Shown one piece after another: positions 26,260-34,373 of a stretch of DNA of 64,000 nt (within the stretch, counting starts at the first letter, position 1; the number at the start of each line of letters is the position of its first letter). The position numbers and the translations under genes were made by a program. The notes below the pieces were generated by a model. That model saw nothing but the letters and a program-made list of their open reading frames with translations, did no database searches and had not been told where the DNA came from. The stretch is from Limosilactobacillus balticus (GTDB taxonomy: Bacteria; Bacillota; Bacilli; Lactobacillales; Lactobacillaceae), in NCBI RefSeq assembly GCF_014145615.1, contig NZ_JACIVH010000076.1, positions 1 through 64,000 on the forward strand, written 5' to 3'.

Positions 26260-26274
26260 TTAGAATCATTCTTA
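26260..26274. promoter_or_regulatory. PerR-like box downstream of the ahpC promoter
   Basis: TTAGAATCATTCTTA (plus sense) is a near-perfect inverted repeat and close to the PerR consensus TTATAATNATTATAA. It lies between the -10 box and the ahpC ribosome site, where a bound repressor would block transcription. Confidence 0.7.
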
Positions 26275-26286
26275 ACTACAATTCTT

Positions 26287-26314
26287 AGTATAATCTTTTT
26301 ATGCTAATTTGCAA
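26287..26314 (-). promoter_or_regulatory. ahpC promoter
   Basis: TTGCAA (26309-26314) and TATACT (26287-26292) are 16 bases apart in the minus sense, flanked on each side by a PerR-like box. Confidence 0.75.
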
Positions 26315-26320
26315 GTGATT

Positions 26321-26335
26321 TTAGAATAATTCTAA
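26321..26335. promoter_or_regulatory. PerR-like box upstream of the ahpC promoter
   Basis: TTAGAATAATTCTAA is a perfect 7-1-7 inverted repeat that differs from the PerR consensus at two symmetric positions. Together with the box at 26260 it points to peroxide-sensing control by a Fur-family regulator encoded elsewhere. Confidence 0.75.
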
Positions 26336-26341
26336 AAAAGA

Positions 26342-27226
26342 TCAAATTTCTTTACCGAAGATTTTCGTCTTAATAGCCTGTCCAGTTGGCGTTCCAGCTA
26401 GTCCACCGAGACCTGTCTCCCGTAATTCAACTGGCATTGATCGACCAACCTTATCAAGTGCAGAAATACATTCATCGGCCGGGATCATACTCGTACAACC
26501 AGCAAGTGCCATATCCGCCGCAATCAATGCGTTTCCGGCCCCAATTGCATTTCGTTTAACACAAGGGATTTCTACTAGGCCAGCAATCGGATCACATACC
26601 AAGCCTAATAAGTTACTAAGAGCAATTGCTAGTGCTTGACTGCTTTGTTCGGGAGTACCACCTGCTGCTTCAACAGCCGCCGCGGCAGTCATTGCTGATG
26701 CTGAACCAACTTCTTCTTGACAGCCACCTGTCGCACCAGCAATTCCCGCATGATTGGCAATAATTAAGCCCAAACCACCAGCAGTAAATAAAAAGCGAAT
26801 TATCTGGTCTTCATTAAGCCCTAATCGTTGTTCCAACATAAAGAGAGCGCCAGGAAGGGTACCTGATGAACCGGCAGTCGGAGTTGCACAGATGACTCCC
26901 ATTGCTGCGTTAACCTCGTTCGTTGCAATCGCATTTTCCACAGCAGCCATCATGACATCACCGGAGAGAGTCTTTCCTTTCGCACGATATTTCTTCAGCT
27001 TAATCGCCTCGCCTCCAGTTAGACCAGTTTTCGATCGAACTCCCAGCTCATTTTCACCCTGCTTAATTGCAGCCCGCATTGTCAGTAAGTTCGCTCGCAT
27101 CCGTTGCCAAACTTCTTCTCGATTAAGACCGGATTCATGACATTCTGCCGCGATTACTAGTTCTGATAGCGGTTTTCGCTGCGTCTCTGCAGTTTGAACT
27201 AAATCTTTAACACTTTGGTACATCAT
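26342..27226 (-). CDS. sdaAA: L-serine dehydratase, alpha subunit
   Basis: A 294-residue protein that with the beta subunit deaminates L-serine to pyruvate and ammonia using a [4Fe-4S] cluster. Glycine-rich GTLPGALFML and GATGGCQEEVGSASAMTAAA and the cysteines in GVICATPTAGSSG, GGCQEE, LVCDPIAG and EIPCVKRN are the family's core and cluster ligands. It begins seven bases after sdaAB. AGGAGAA precedes an ATGATG, so either Met can be the start. Confidence 0.95.
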   Translation of the reverse strand: MMYQSVKDLVQTAETQRKPLSELVIAAECHESGLNREEVWQRMRANLLTMRAAIKQGENELGVRSKTGLTGGEAIKLKKYRAKGKTLSGDVMMAAVENAIATNEVNAAMGVICATPTAGSSGTLPGALFMLEQRLGLNEDQIIRFLFTAGGLGLIIANHAGIAGATGGCQEEVGSASAMTAAAAVEAAGGTPEQSSQALAIALSNLLGLVCDPIAGLVEIPCVKRNAIGAGNALIAADMALAGCTSMIPADECISALDKVGRSMPVELRETGLGGLAGTPTGQAIKTKIFGKEI

Positions 27227-27233
27227 TCTTCTC

Positions 27234-27896
27234 CTAAAGACAAATTACAGTCGGATACTGCTTCTCAAAATAAGCAATCGTCGCTGGTTGCATCGGTTTC
27301 TTAATATCATAGACGTAGATATCACAATCATCTGCCCGTAATACTTGGCGTCGGGTAAATGGTGCTTTTTCTTCTAAATCAGCATTAATTGCCAACGCAT
27401 TGGCCATCTGCTTACTATAATCACGGAAAATAACAATCGGCAATGGTCCAGCCGGCAAAATATCAACACCATCGAGGCTAATTGCCCTTATTTCAATTGC
27501 TCCACCACCGATCGAACAACCAGCAACCGTTACTTTTGTCTTATCCCCAATCATTTGAAGAATAGCTGTGTTGGGATGGTGAATTGGACTTTCACCCGCT
27601 TCTTCAACAAAACGAAGATCCATTCCTCCTTGGCGAGCAATCATTGGCGCCGCTGGAACCCGCGAATCGTCTGGTGAAAATCCTAACAGTCCCGCCGCAA
27701 TCGCATAGTCTGTGCCATGACCACGATGCGTCTGAGCAAAAGACCCATAATAGTGAACGGTTACTTTAGGTGGAACCGTACCAAAAAGCTTATTTGCGAC
27801 TCGACCAATCTTGACCGCTCCCGCAGTATGCGAACTAGAAGGACCAATCATTACCGGTCCAATAATGTCAAAAACACTTTTATAGTTATTTTTCAT
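27234..27896 (-). CDS. sdaAB: L-serine dehydratase, beta subunit
   Basis: A 220-residue partner of sdaAA. It begins SVFDIIGPVMIGPSSSHTAGAVKIGR, the hallmark SSSHT motif of the beta subunit, and contains GHGTDYAIAAGLLGF. The usual C-terminal ACT domain is only partly visible at this length. It is cotranscribed with sdaAA. The terminator of the preceding gene lies directly upstream; a TATAAT on the hypothetical gene's side might be its -10 box. Confidence 0.94.
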   Translation of the reverse strand: MKNNYKSVFDIIGPVMIGPSSSHTAGAVKIGRVANKLFGTVPPKVTVHYYGSFAQTHRGHGTDYAIAAGLLGFSPDDSRVPAAPMIARQGGMDLRFVEEAGESPIHHPNTAILQMIGDKTKVTVAGCSIGGGAIEIRAISLDGVDILPAGPLPIVIFRDYSKQMANALAINADLEEKAPFTRRQVLRADDCDIYVYDIKKPMQPATIAYFEKQYPTVICL

Positions 27897-27921
27897 GTTG
27901 TTGTTCCCTTAAAAAAATAAA

Positions 27922-27962
27922 AATAGAGGTTGAAAGAAAACGCAAGTTTTTCTCAACCTCTT
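27922..27962 (-). terminator. Terminator of the unknown gene upstream of sdaAB
   Basis: GAGGTTGAGAAAAAC and its partner TTTCTTTCAACCTC pair in the minus sense, followed by TATTTTTATTTTTTT. Confidence 0.85.
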
Positions 27963-27970
27963 CATTATAA

Positions 27971-28663
27971 TTACTTTTTCTTTTTATGAAAGCCAAGAAA
28001 TGACCAGAAGCCGCGATGACCACCAGATTTTTTCTTTGGTTTCTTTTCTTCTTTTCGCTCTTCTTTGGCAGCTTTTTCAGCGAGAGCCTTTTGCTTAGCG
28101 AGAATTGCTTCACGCTTTTGCCGTTCTTTTTCAGCCTCTTTCCGTGCCGCCATGGCCTTTTTAGCCCGTGCTGCCCGTTGCTGAGCAGCCTCCTTCATTA
28201 ATTGTGGTCGCATCTGTTCCATTGTATCAAACATTGTTGCAACCTTAATAGCTGTCTTGTTAGCTAAGGCTTGATCAGTATTTGAAGCCACTTCAATATT
28301 ATGGGCTGCTGCAATCTCACGTTCCCAGTATTGTTGTGTCTTAATAGGTAAACCAGTAAACTCCTGGCTCCGTAAGAACTGACCTGCTCGTGATAATTGC
28401 ATCTTCAAAGAATGCTTATCAGTTTGCTGACCATTTAATGCTTTTCGTGAGTTATAGATTGCTTGATCAACAAGGTCGACCATTGCTTGTGGTTCATTAT
28501 ATCCTTCTCTATGCTCTTGAAGGATATCCTCCCCCATTCTAATAGCTTCATCATAAAGGCCCTTAGAACGATCAGTCCCATTAAAGTATTTATATGTTTG
28601 CCTTACACGTACTTGATCAGCTACATCTTTACTTAGTTGATCAAAAACTACTTTTTCGTTCAT
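27971..28663 (-). CDS. Uncharacterised protein with charged coiled-coil C-terminus
   Basis: A 230-residue protein that I do not recognise. Residues 1-135 look globular and helical (VRQTYKYFNGTDRSKGLYDE, MVDLVDQAIYNSRKALNG). Residues 140-210 are a long charged helix rich in Ala, Lys, Glu and Arg (AAQQRAARAKKAMAARKEAE), and the end is a basic Gly/Trp/Phe tail (GGHRGFWSFLGFHKKKK). The tail could bind membrane or nucleic acid. It is transcribed alone, with its own terminator. Confidence 0.75.
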   Translation of the reverse strand: MNEKVVFDQLSKDVADQVRVRQTYKYFNGTDRSKGLYDEAIRMGEDILQEHREGYNEPQAMVDLVDQAIYNSRKALNGQQTDKHSLKMQLSRAGQFLRSQEFTGLPIKTQQYWEREIAAAHNIEVASNTDQALANKTAIKVATMFDTMEQMRPQLMKEAAQQRAARAKKAMAARKEAEKERQKREAILAKQKALAEKAAKEERKEEKKPKKKSGGHRGFWSFLGFHKKKK

Positions 28664-28894
28664 TAGATTTCCACCGCCCGACTTTACTCGTCTACTATTC
28701 TTAGTATAGCAGTTATTGACCGCGAACGAAGCTAAAATGTCAATTTTTTTAGAAGATTATCGAAAAATTTACGAGCTTGACAGTTTGAACAAAGAGTAAT
28801 CAAGCTATTATTAGTCTTAATTTTCGTCCATTATTCAAAAAAGGAGTTATCGAGAAGAATATTTCTCGACAACTCCTTATAAATATGATTTAAC
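28664..28894 (-). other. Intergenic region between rpsN and the unknown gene
   Basis: It holds the rpsN terminator and the AT-rich upstream region of the unknown gene at 27971; TTCTTAGTATAGC near 28697-28709 (plus sense) suggests a -10-like element. Nothing else is recognised. Confidence 0.4.
28841..28878 (-). terminator. rpsN terminator
   Basis: AAGGAGTTGTCGAGA and TCTCGATAACTCCTT (minus sense) form a 15-bp stem with a short loop, followed by TTTTTTG. Confidence 0.9.
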
Positions 28895-29164
28895 TTACCA
28901 ACTAGCCTTACGAACACCAGGGATTTGACCCTTGTGTGCTAGTTCACGGAATTTAATCCGTGACATTCCAAACTTACGCATGTAGGCATGTGGTCGGCCA
29001 TCGTAACGATCACGATTGTGAAGACGAACCGCGCTAGAGTTACGAGGGAGCTTGGATAAACCGATGTAGTCGCCCTTCGCCTTTAATTCTTTGCGCTTTT
29101 CAGCGTATTTCTTTACTAAAGCTTCTTGGTGATGTAATTTAGCAATCTTTGACTTTTTTGCCAT
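28895..29164 (-). CDS. rpsN: Ribosomal protein S14, zinc-free form
   Basis: An 89-residue S14 of the 30S subunit head. The CXXC pairs of the zinc-binding short form (about 61 residues) are absent, and the length and [21 protein letters not shown] end match the long zinc-independent type. Such copies are often a second S14 used under zinc shortage and repressed by Zur. It is transcribed alone here and not in the large ribosomal operon, which supports this. GGAGAA precedes the ATG. Confidence 0.95.
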   Translation of the reverse strand: MAKKSKIAKLHHQEALVKKYAEKRKELKAKGDYIGLSKLPRNSSAVRLHNRDRYDGRPHAYMRKFGMSRIKFRELAHKGQIPGVRKASW

Positions 29165-29309
29165 TAAGTAGTTCTCCTTTTATATTAAAAACTTTGTCTA
29201 CTATACAATTACTATTTAAAATTAAAACATCTGCGAACTCTTTTCATTTTAATATTATCGCTGATACTTACAAAAAATACAAGGATTTTGCACTGCTTTT
29301 TGACTTTTC

Positions 29310-30161
29310 TTAACCATTTAGTTTTTTCGCGTATTTACGGTATTCGTCAGCATAATTATATTGATTATTATATTCAGTTAAGAGATCATCATCATGAGTA
29401 TAAGCACGCCCCGTCACCATCATCTTCTTGTAAAGGTCACGGTACGGCAAATCACTCTTATCTGCAAGTTGTTTTTCCTGATCGCGACTATATCCAATAT
29501 GGCGGAAGCTGGTTTCAGCTAACCCAAGATCATCGACTTCAAGAATTAGATAATGGGCCCGCAAATCACGCTGGAGAGGTTGCCAGTGGTTGAATGGCTC
29601 ACCGACTGCTCCTGGGTTTAAAACCATGCGTTCATCACTCCCATATCGCAAAAGATCATGGTGAACATGAGCATAAATGGCAATATCAACTGGTTCACCA
29701 GCGACATTAAACAGCTTATCAAAGTTTTCACTAGCTTGCGTGGGAAAAAGGTCTTGGCCCATATTAAGCCAAGGTAAATTATGGGAAATACCAAAATTAA
29801 GCGGGCCCACACGTTTCGTCACGTGCATCGGCCAACTTGCAATTTTATCAACCATTCCGTCAGGGGCATATTCTGCAACATACTGGGCTAACCGTGCAAA
29901 GTAAATGTGGGAAGGACGTTCCATATCCATCATTCCGCGAGCACCACGCACAACTAGGTCATCCCAATTTCCTCGTACAATTACTGTCGGCTTCATTTCT
30001 TGTAAAATTTCCCAAATTGGTTTTACACTTGGACCCGGCATTAGTAAATCACCAATAAACCAATATTCATCAACATGTTGTGCTATGCTATCGCGATACA
30101 TTGCTTGCAACGCTGTTAGATTTCCATGCGTATCTGAAAAGACTGCAATCCTCTTTTTCAC
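29310..30161 (-). CDS. Metallophosphoesterase (YfcE/MJ0936-like)
   Basis: A protein of 283 residues with the metal ligands of calcineurin-like phosphoesterases: FSDTHGN near the start, IGDLL, RGNWD, and later YAHVHHDL and NPGAVGEP. A phosphodiesterase or phosphatase role is likely, the substrate unknown. I choose GTG at 30161 (AAGGGG nine bases before it) over the ATG at 30188, which has no ribosome site. It stands alone and is divergent from the MFS gene. Confidence 0.85.
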   Translation of the reverse strand: MKKRIAVFSDTHGNLTALQAMYRDSIAQHVDEYWFIGDLLMPGPSVKPIWEILQEMKPTVIVRGNWDDLVVRGARGMMDMERPSHIYFARLAQYVAEYAPDGMVDKIASWPMHVTKRVGPLNFGISHNLPWLNMGQDLFPTQASENFDKLFNVAGEPVDIAIYAHVHHDLLRYGSDERMVLNPGAVGEPFNHWQPLQRDLRAHYLILEVDDLGLAETSFRHIGYSRDQEKQLADKSDLPYRDLYKKMMVTGRAYTHDDDLLTEYNNQYNYADEYRKYAKKLNG

Positions 30162-30318
30162 AGATGATTTCCCCTTTCTTACCTTCATTAATATATTAGC
30201 AAATTTTCGAAAAGGAATGCTAAATTAATTTGTATTTTCGGAAGGGATTCCCACATTACAAATTATTTTGTTACAATATAGTTTTATGAACAAATCATTT
30301 TAGGAGATGATAATTGAA

Positions 30319-31542
30319 ATGGATTCGGAAGTCGCAAGAGGAAAATTTCCTCACGGTTGGCACCGAACTTTTTACACCCTTTGGCTCGGCGCGTTCATCA
30401 CCGGGATGGGCTACTCGATGACGATGCCGTTTATTTCACTTTTTATTGCAGAATTAGGAAACTTTACGCGTTTTCAGCTCAACATCTATTCAGGACTAGC
30501 ATTTGGTGTGACCTTCATTAGTCAAGCCATTGTTTCACCATTCTGGGGCAGTCTGGCTGATCGTAAAGGACGAAAACTGATGTGTATGCGTGCATCGGGA
30601 GTAATGGCTTGTACAATCTGTGCAATTGGGTTTGCTCAAAGTGTCTGGATGATTATCGGCATGCGGTTCCTTCAAGGAGTCTTTTCTGGTTACATTAATA
30701 ACGCTACTGCTTTAATGGCCGGCGAAACACCCCATAATAAATCAGGGTGGGTAATGGCAGCGATGACCACTGCTGGGGTAGCCGGCAATCTGGTTGGTCC
30801 TTTACTTGGTGGTTTCTTATCAGGATTGTTTGGGTACCGAATCCCATTCTTCATCACCGGAGCACTAATGTTTTGTGTCTTTCTCAGTACGTGGCTATTG
30901 ACGGTAGAACACTTTACCCCAATTAAAAAAGATGCCATGAAACCAATGAAAGAAATTATTCATAATCTAGATAATCCTCCATTGATCTTCGTTATGTTCT
31001 TAACCACAATGATCGTTACCTCTTCTACAATGTCGATTGATCCAATTATCAGTTTGTACGTTCGGCAATTAATGGGCGGGCACGGTAATATTGCATTTGT
31101 CGCTGGGATTGTTGCTGCTACGCCCGGCTTAGGAACGTTACTTGCCGCTTCAAAGGTTGGTCACACGATGGACCGGATTGGACCAGAGAAAGTATTGCAG
31201 ATTGGGATTCTTACGGCGTTCATCCTCTTTATTCCAATGACCATTACTAAATCTCCATGGGCTTTGGCATTCTGGCGATTCTTGCTTGGTTTAGCAAATG
31301 CGGCGTTAATGCCTGCTACCCAAACGGTCCTAACTCTTGATGTCCCCACTGAAGCATTCGGTCGGATCTTTAGTTATAATCAATCCTTCCAGGCTGCCGG
31401 TGCGGTGTTAGGATCAATTCTGGGATCATTCATTTCTGGGATTTCTAGTTATGAAATGGTCTTTATCATTACTGGTTTGACTCTCCTACTTAACTTTATC
31501 TTGGTTATGTTGGTTAGGCCAAAGAAGCAGCTTACAGAATAA
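30319..31542 (+). CDS. MFS multidrug-type efflux transporter
   Basis: A 12-segment major facilitator of about 407 residues. The loop 2-3 signature GSLADRKGRKLMCMRA and the antiporter-type motif GVAGNLVGPLLGG in segment 5 point to drug/proton antiport (DHA1 type). The in-frame ATG at 30307 touches the AGGAG site, so the ATG at 30319 is a likelier start, though the spacing of 12 is long. It lies 20 bases before menG and may be cotranscribed. The substrate is unknown. Confidence 0.85.
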   Translation: MDSEVARGKFPHGWHRTFYTLWLGAFITGMGYSMTMPFISLFIAELGNFTRFQLNIYSGLAFGVTFISQAIVSPFWGSLADRKGRKLMCMRASGVMACTICAIGFAQSVWMIIGMRFLQGVFSGYINNATALMAGETPHNKSGWVMAAMTTAGVAGNLVGPLLGGFLSGLFGYRIPFFITGALMFCVFLSTWLLTVEHFTPIKKDAMKPMKEIIHNLDNPPLIFVMFLTTMIVTSSTMSIDPIISLYVRQLMGGHGNIAFVAGIVAATPGLGTLLAASKVGHTMDRIGPEKVLQIGILTAFILFIPMTITKSPWALAFWRFLLGLANAALMPATQTVLTLDVPTEAFGRIFSYNQSFQAAGAVLGSILGSFISGISSYEMVFIITGLTLLLNFILVMLVRPKKQLTE

Positions 31543-31562
31543 TTTACAGAAAAGAGAAAATC

Positions 31563-32264
31563 ATGGTTCAAACAAATAAATTATTAAATGAACACGAAGT
31601 AAATAACTTATTTTCCCGGGTTGCTCCCCGCTACGACTTATTAAACAATGTGATTAGTCTAGGAACACAGAAAATATGGCGGCACGAACTTTTTAACCAG
31701 CTTCAAATTAAGCCTACTGATAACGCCTTAGACGTCTGCTGCGGAACCGGGGATCTCGCCATCGCGCTGGCTAAGCGGATCTCTAACGGACGAGTAACTG
31801 GGCTTGATTTTAATAAAGAAATGTTGGAGATCGCTAAAGAAAAGACAAAAACGATTGGTAACCTTTTCTTGGTCCAGGGGGATGCCATGGCGCTCCCGTT
31901 TGATGACAATAGTTTTGATATCGTCACCATCGGCTTTGGCTTACGAAATGTCCCAGATGCAGATAAGGCGCTCAGTGAGATTTACCGGGTCCTCAAGCCT
32001 GGTGGTCAATTCGTCAGCTTGGAAATGTCTCAACCGACTAATTCAATTATTAAAGTCGGCTGGAAAGCTTACTTTTCAGCCTTTCCATTGATGGCTTCAT
32101 TAGCTGGTGGACATTACCGCGATTATCAATATTTAAAGAAAACCAGCCAACAATTCGTTTCCGCCCATCAACTTGCGCGGATGATGAAGGCAGTTGGATT
32201 TAAGGAAGTCCATTATCAACCATTGAACTTTGGCGCAGCTGCATTACACTTTGGCGATAAGTAA
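31563..32264 (+). CDS. menG: Demethylmenaquinone methyltransferase
   Basis: A 233-residue SAM-dependent methyltransferase making the last step of menaquinone synthesis. The early motif FSRVAPRYDLLNNVISLG, motif I ALDVCCGTGDLAIALA, and GFGLRNVPDADKALSEIYRV are all MenG/UbiE signatures. Downstream lie menA and a polyprenyl synthase gene, so three late quinone steps are clustered. Confidence 0.95.
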   Translation: MVQTNKLLNEHEVNNLFSRVAPRYDLLNNVISLGTQKIWRHELFNQLQIKPTDNALDVCCGTGDLAIALAKRISNGRVTGLDFNKEMLEIAKEKTKTIGNLFLVQGDAMALPFDDNSFDIVTIGFGLRNVPDADKALSEIYRVLKPGGQFVSLEMSQPTNSIIKVGWKAYFSAFPLMASLAGGHYRDYQYLKKTSQQFVSAHQLARMMKAVGFKEVHYQPLNFGAAALHFGDK

Positions 32265-32308
32265 AAGGGAGCGAGGTGAAAGTCATTCATGACTATCTCG
32301 CTCCTTTT
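32263..32308 (+). terminator. menG terminator
   Basis: AAAAGGGAGCGAG pairs with CTCGCTCCTTTT directly after the menG stop. Confidence 0.85.
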
Positions 32309-32312
32309 AGAA

Positions 32313-32362
32313 AAAGCAGAGTTAAATGAAACCTTTGAATAAAATTCATTTAACTCTGCTTT
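32313..32362 (-). terminator. menA terminator
   Basis: A perfect 18-bp stem (AAAGCAGAGTTAAATGAA with TTCATTTAACTCTGCTTT) directly after the menA stop in the minus sense. Confidence 0.9.
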
Positions 32363-32365
32363 ATT

Positions 32366-33265
32366 TTAAATCAGCCCAATTGCAAACGTTACGACTTGCA
32401 CCAATGACCCAATTAATAATATTTTAACTGCACATGGGAATGTCTCTTTCTTAACTTGTTTAGCAAATAGCAGCCGTGTTTGCTTAACCACAAATGGAAT
32501 GATCAATAAGGTTAACAAGACTGTCCATGGTGCGAAATGAAGAACCACGGCGAAAATAATAGTTAAAAATGCTAAAACATTCTTAATAGCAAACGCGTAT
32601 AGACCATTTTTCTGCCCAATAAAGTGAATAACCGTATGACGGTGATTATCTTCATCTTCACCCGCATCACAAATATTATTTGCTAAGAGTAGGTTGGAAA
32701 TCCATAATTCATCTGGTAAAGCAACGAGAAAGACCACCCCGATGCTTGACCAGGACCATGTAAACTGCGGGCCAACATTAATAAAGACAGAAATAAGGGT
32801 AATCATGAACCCCATTGTAAATCCCGAAGCAAATTCGCCAACTGGTAATCCTGATAAAGGGAACGGACCAGAAGAGTAAAGAATGCCGATCGCAAAACAA
32901 AAAATCCCCATCCATAATAGCGGCAGGCCAACACGGGTAACTAAATAGATGCCAATTAAGCCAGCTACTACACTAAAGGTAAGCAAAAGGCCGAGAACTA
33001 AGCGCGGCGAAATATTCTCCCGTCCAATAATGTTCGTATTTTTCTTATAATCAACGGTATCAATAGCATGGTTATAATCATTATAATTATCCATCATATC
33101 AACTGCCATATTGAATAATAGCATTGCAATGAAAAACAGAACTGAATTCATTAGGTTTAGTGAATGATAATAATAGACACTAAGGCAAACCCCGAGGAGC
33201 ATCGGTAAGATACTGGCAGTTTTGGCCTTAATTTCTACTAATTCTAAAAAAACATTTAACGACAT
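32366..33265 (-). CDS. menA: 1,4-dihydroxy-2-naphthoate polyprenyltransferase
   Basis: A 299-residue UbiA-family membrane prenyltransferase with about eight or nine segments. It joins DHNA and a polyprenyl diphosphate. The two Asp-rich Mg sites are seen: DMMDNYNDYNHAID near 60 and NNICDAGEDEDNHRHT near 200. It is convergent with menG and divergent from the polyprenyl synthase, which supplies its side chain. Confidence 0.93.
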   Translation of the reverse strand: MSLNVFLELVEIKAKTASILPMLLGVCLSVYYYHSLNLMNSVLFFIAMLLFNMAVDMMDNYNDYNHAIDTVDYKKNTNIIGRENISPRLVLGLLLTFSVVAGLIGIYLVTRVGLPLLWMGIFCFAIGILYSSGPFPLSGLPVGEFASGFTMGFMITLISVFINVGPQFTWSWSSIGVVFLVALPDELWISNLLLANNICDAGEDEDNHRHTVIHFIGQKNGLYAFAIKNVLAFLTIIFAVVLHFAPWTVLLTLLIIPFVVKQTRLLFAKQVKKETFPCAVKILLIGSLVQVVTFAIGLI

Positions 33266-33345
33266 TTAGTAAATTTTCCTTTCATAATTCCTTAGTTGTT
33301 CGGTACAATATAGATGGTACACCATAACAAAGGAATTATCGATTA

Positions 33346-34326
33346 ATGAAACAACATTTTTTCCATACCTATCCGGCGATTAATAACGCTCTAGGTAAAG
33401 TAAATCAAATAATTAATGACCGGATTACAATTAAAAACACCCAGCTACACGACGCCTTGCAACAGATGGCTTCAAATGGTGGTAAATATCTTCGTCCAGT
33501 GTTTTTCCTTTTATTTGCAAATATCAATCATCAAACTGTAGCGGAGCAAGAAAAATTAATTAAAATTGCTGCTTCACTTGAGGTTTTACACATGGCTACT
33601 TTGATCCATGACGATATTATTGATGATTCACCTAAGCGTCGTGGAGCTGTCAGTGTCCAAGCCGCCTTTGGTAAAGATACGGCTGTCTATACTGGAGACT
33701 TCCTTTTTACTATCTTCTTTGATCTCCTCGTAGAAACAATGACCGGGTCAGCCTACTTGACACGAAATGCTCGGACGATGCGCAGAATTCTTACTGGAGA
33801 ACTAGGACAAATGGATAATCGCTTTGATCTTGATCAATCATTACTCGATTATTATCGCAATGTAAACGGCAAAACGGCTGCCATTTTTAGTCTTGCCGCT
33901 GAAGAAGGAGCCTATTTTGGTCATGCCGATCATCGGACCATCAATTTAGCCAAACGAATTGGCCAAAACATTGGGATTAGCTTCCAGATATTAGATGATA
34001 TCCTTGATTATTCAGGGGATGAACGTCTTAACAAGCCCGTTTTGGAGGATTTAGCAACCGGTGTTTACTCCCTCCCCCTTCTTTTAACCTTACAAAATCA
34101 TCGTCATGAATTAGAACCGTTACTTGCCAAGAAACGCCAAATGACGATTGAAGATATGGAAAAAGTCCAAAAGATTGTTGTCACTCATGGCGGTGTTAAA
34201 CAGGCACAAGAGATTGCTACTAAGTTTACACAAAAAGCGCAAAACGAAATCGATGAATTAGCAGATAAGCATACTCGAAAGATGTTGAAGTTGGTAGCAA
34301 AGAAGTTATTGACGAGAGTAAATTAA
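33346..34326 (+). CDS. Polyprenyl diphosphate synthase (heptaprenyl-type, component II)
   Basis: A 326-residue trans-prenyl chain elongating enzyme. GGKYLRPVF is the substrate-binding region, DDIIDDSPKRRG the first Asp-rich motif, and DDILDYSGD the second. Placement between menA and menG genes indicates that it makes the quinone side chain; chain length cannot be read. AAAGGA precedes the ATG. No component I gene is seen nearby. Confidence 0.92.
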   Translation: MKQHFFHTYPAINNALGKVNQIINDRITIKNTQLHDALQQMASNGGKYLRPVFFLLFANINHQTVAEQEKLIKIAASLEVLHMATLIHDDIIDDSPKRRGAVSVQAAFGKDTAVYTGDFLFTIFFDLLVETMTGSAYLTRNARTMRRILTGELGQMDNRFDLDQSLLDYYRNVNGKTAAIFSLAAEEGAYFGHADHRTINLAKRIGQNIGISFQILDDILDYSGDERLNKPVLEDLATGVYSLPLLLTLQNHRHELEPLLAKKRQMTIEDMEKVQKIVVTHGGVKQAQEIATKFTQKAQNEIDELADKHTRKMLKLVAKKLLTRVN

Positions 34327-34373
34327 AAAAGATAAGCCTAAGGAAATTCCATTTCTCAGTCTTATCTTTTTTT
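34325..34373. terminator. Terminator shared by the polyprenyl synthase and GH42 genes
   Basis: AAAAAAGATAAG and CTTATCTTTTTT flank an imperfect inner stem between the two convergent genes, with T-tracts in both senses. Confidence 0.85.

Noticed and set aside
27886-28113. 75-codon frame with basic composition
   Set aside because: It is an alternative frame of the charged coiled-coil region of the unknown gene at 27971-28663.
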